Positions 5,145 to 5,323 of a stretch of DNA of 5,323 nt are shown here, piece after piece. How positions within the stretch are numbered: position 1 is the stretch's first letter; each line of letters opens with the position of its first letter. The notes beneath the pieces are model-generated. The model was not told the DNA's origin. It was given only the letters and a program-made list of their open reading frames with translations, and searched no databases. The DNA comes from an uncultured Dechloromonas sp. (lineage in GTDB: Bacteria > Pseudomonadota > Gammaproteobacteria > Burkholderiales > Rhodocyclaceae). The translations under genes were made by a program, and so were the position numbers. The DNA lies in the NCBI GenBank assembly GCA_937996725.1, contig CALKUR010000153.1:1-5323 (forward strand). Direction: 5' to 3'.

Positions 5145-5323
5145 GTGGAGGTCGCGCTGCAGGGCCCGTCGGGCGGCGTCGCTGCGTTCCACGACGGCTC
5201 GTCGCGAGGCGCGAAGGGTGTCGAGGTCTCCCCGGGCGGTCGACAAGAGCACCTCGTTCTCGAGCGCAGCGACGACGGGGGACGACAGCAGCGCCCGCAC
5301 CCGCTCGGCCGACTCGGTCAACC
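5145..5323 (-). pseudogene. Probable NarL-type sensor histidine kinase fragment, runs off the window edge
   Basis: The minus frame reads LTESAERVRALLSSP at the window edge, then VVAALENEVLL, DLDTLRASRRAVVERSDAARRALQRDLH. The last part follows the dimerisation/phosphoacceptor helix of HisKA_3 kinases (typically ASRARIVxAxDAERRRLERDLHDGAQQRL), with H at 5145-5147 in the position of the phosphorylated His. Immediately after that His the expected DGAQQRL is replaced by RSGPALER, so the piece is broken there. Third codon positions are almost all G or C, consistent with an actinobacterial source. The identification is tentative. Confidence 0.5.

Noticed and set aside
2958..5321. A single 787-aa malate synthase/ABC1 kinase fusion protein
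   Set aside because: The upstream part is a chain of truncated, unrelated pieces. Two of them (EAL and CofD-like) are coding on the opposite strand, so the minus frame is open there only because of very high G+C.
4440..5323. A natural mosaic such as an integron cassette array, diversity-generating element or phage-borne module
   Set aside because: No integrase, reverse transcriptase, attC-like hairpins, template repeats or complete cassette genes are visible. The pieces are internal fragments of housekeeping-type genes with different apparent origins.

Overview
The first ~4.4 kb look like one stretch of a Gram-negative chromosome, most likely a betaproteobacterium. This rests on recall of the protein families (malate synthase A with the betaproteobacterial style of N-terminal region, an S11 peptidase tail ending GDANRLKKW, a proteobacterial IclR, compact LrgAB) and not on any search. 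The last ~0.9 kb (about 4440-5323) are different. They are much richer in G+C (49 of 60 bases G/C at 4561-4620, against 28 of 60 at 3661-3720) and contain pieces of at least four unrelated genes, at least two of which look actinobacterial.

Layout. Positions 2-118 (+) hold the last 38 codons of a PBP7/PbpG-like murein endopeptidase. Facing it across 7 bp is a complete IclR-family regulator (126-926, -). A 128-bp intergenic region with a perfect 9-bp inverted repeat separates the regulator from a divergent 243-aa gene (1055-1786, +). That product resembles only the N-terminal half of an aldehyde dehydrogenase and lacks the catalytic half. It converges, with a 9-bp gap, on lrgB (1796-2527, -). 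lrgB overlaps lrgA (2520-2897, -) by 8 bp. Sixty bp upstream of lrgA on the same strand is malate synthase A (aceB, 2958 to about 4439, -), with a terminator-like hairpin in the gap.

How the genes may work together. Malate synthase condenses glyoxylate with acetyl-CoA in the glyoxylate bypass. LrgA/LrgB form a membrane pair of the CidAB/LrgAB/PLGG1 family, whose members have been linked to pyruvate or glycolate/glycerate transport as well as to murein hydrolase control. A C2/C3-carboxylate theme is therefore plausible for aceB-lrgA-lrgB, and the IclR regulator would suit such a locus. All of this is inference from gene order.

Caution on the right end. One uninterrupted minus-strand reading frame runs from the malate synthase stop to the window edge (787 codons) and would naively be called a giant fusion protein. 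I reject that. The malate synthase lacks its first ~40 residues and changes inside a shared RRRQELL stretch into an internal piece of an ABC1/UbiB kinase. Beyond that lie an EAL-domain piece and a CofD/FbiA-like piece on the opposite strand, a short unassigned stretch, and the start of a probable histidine-kinase piece on the minus strand. This is best explained as a chimeric clone or mis-assembled contig end. I found no RNA genes, CRISPR array, insertion sequence or convincing new biological system in the window.
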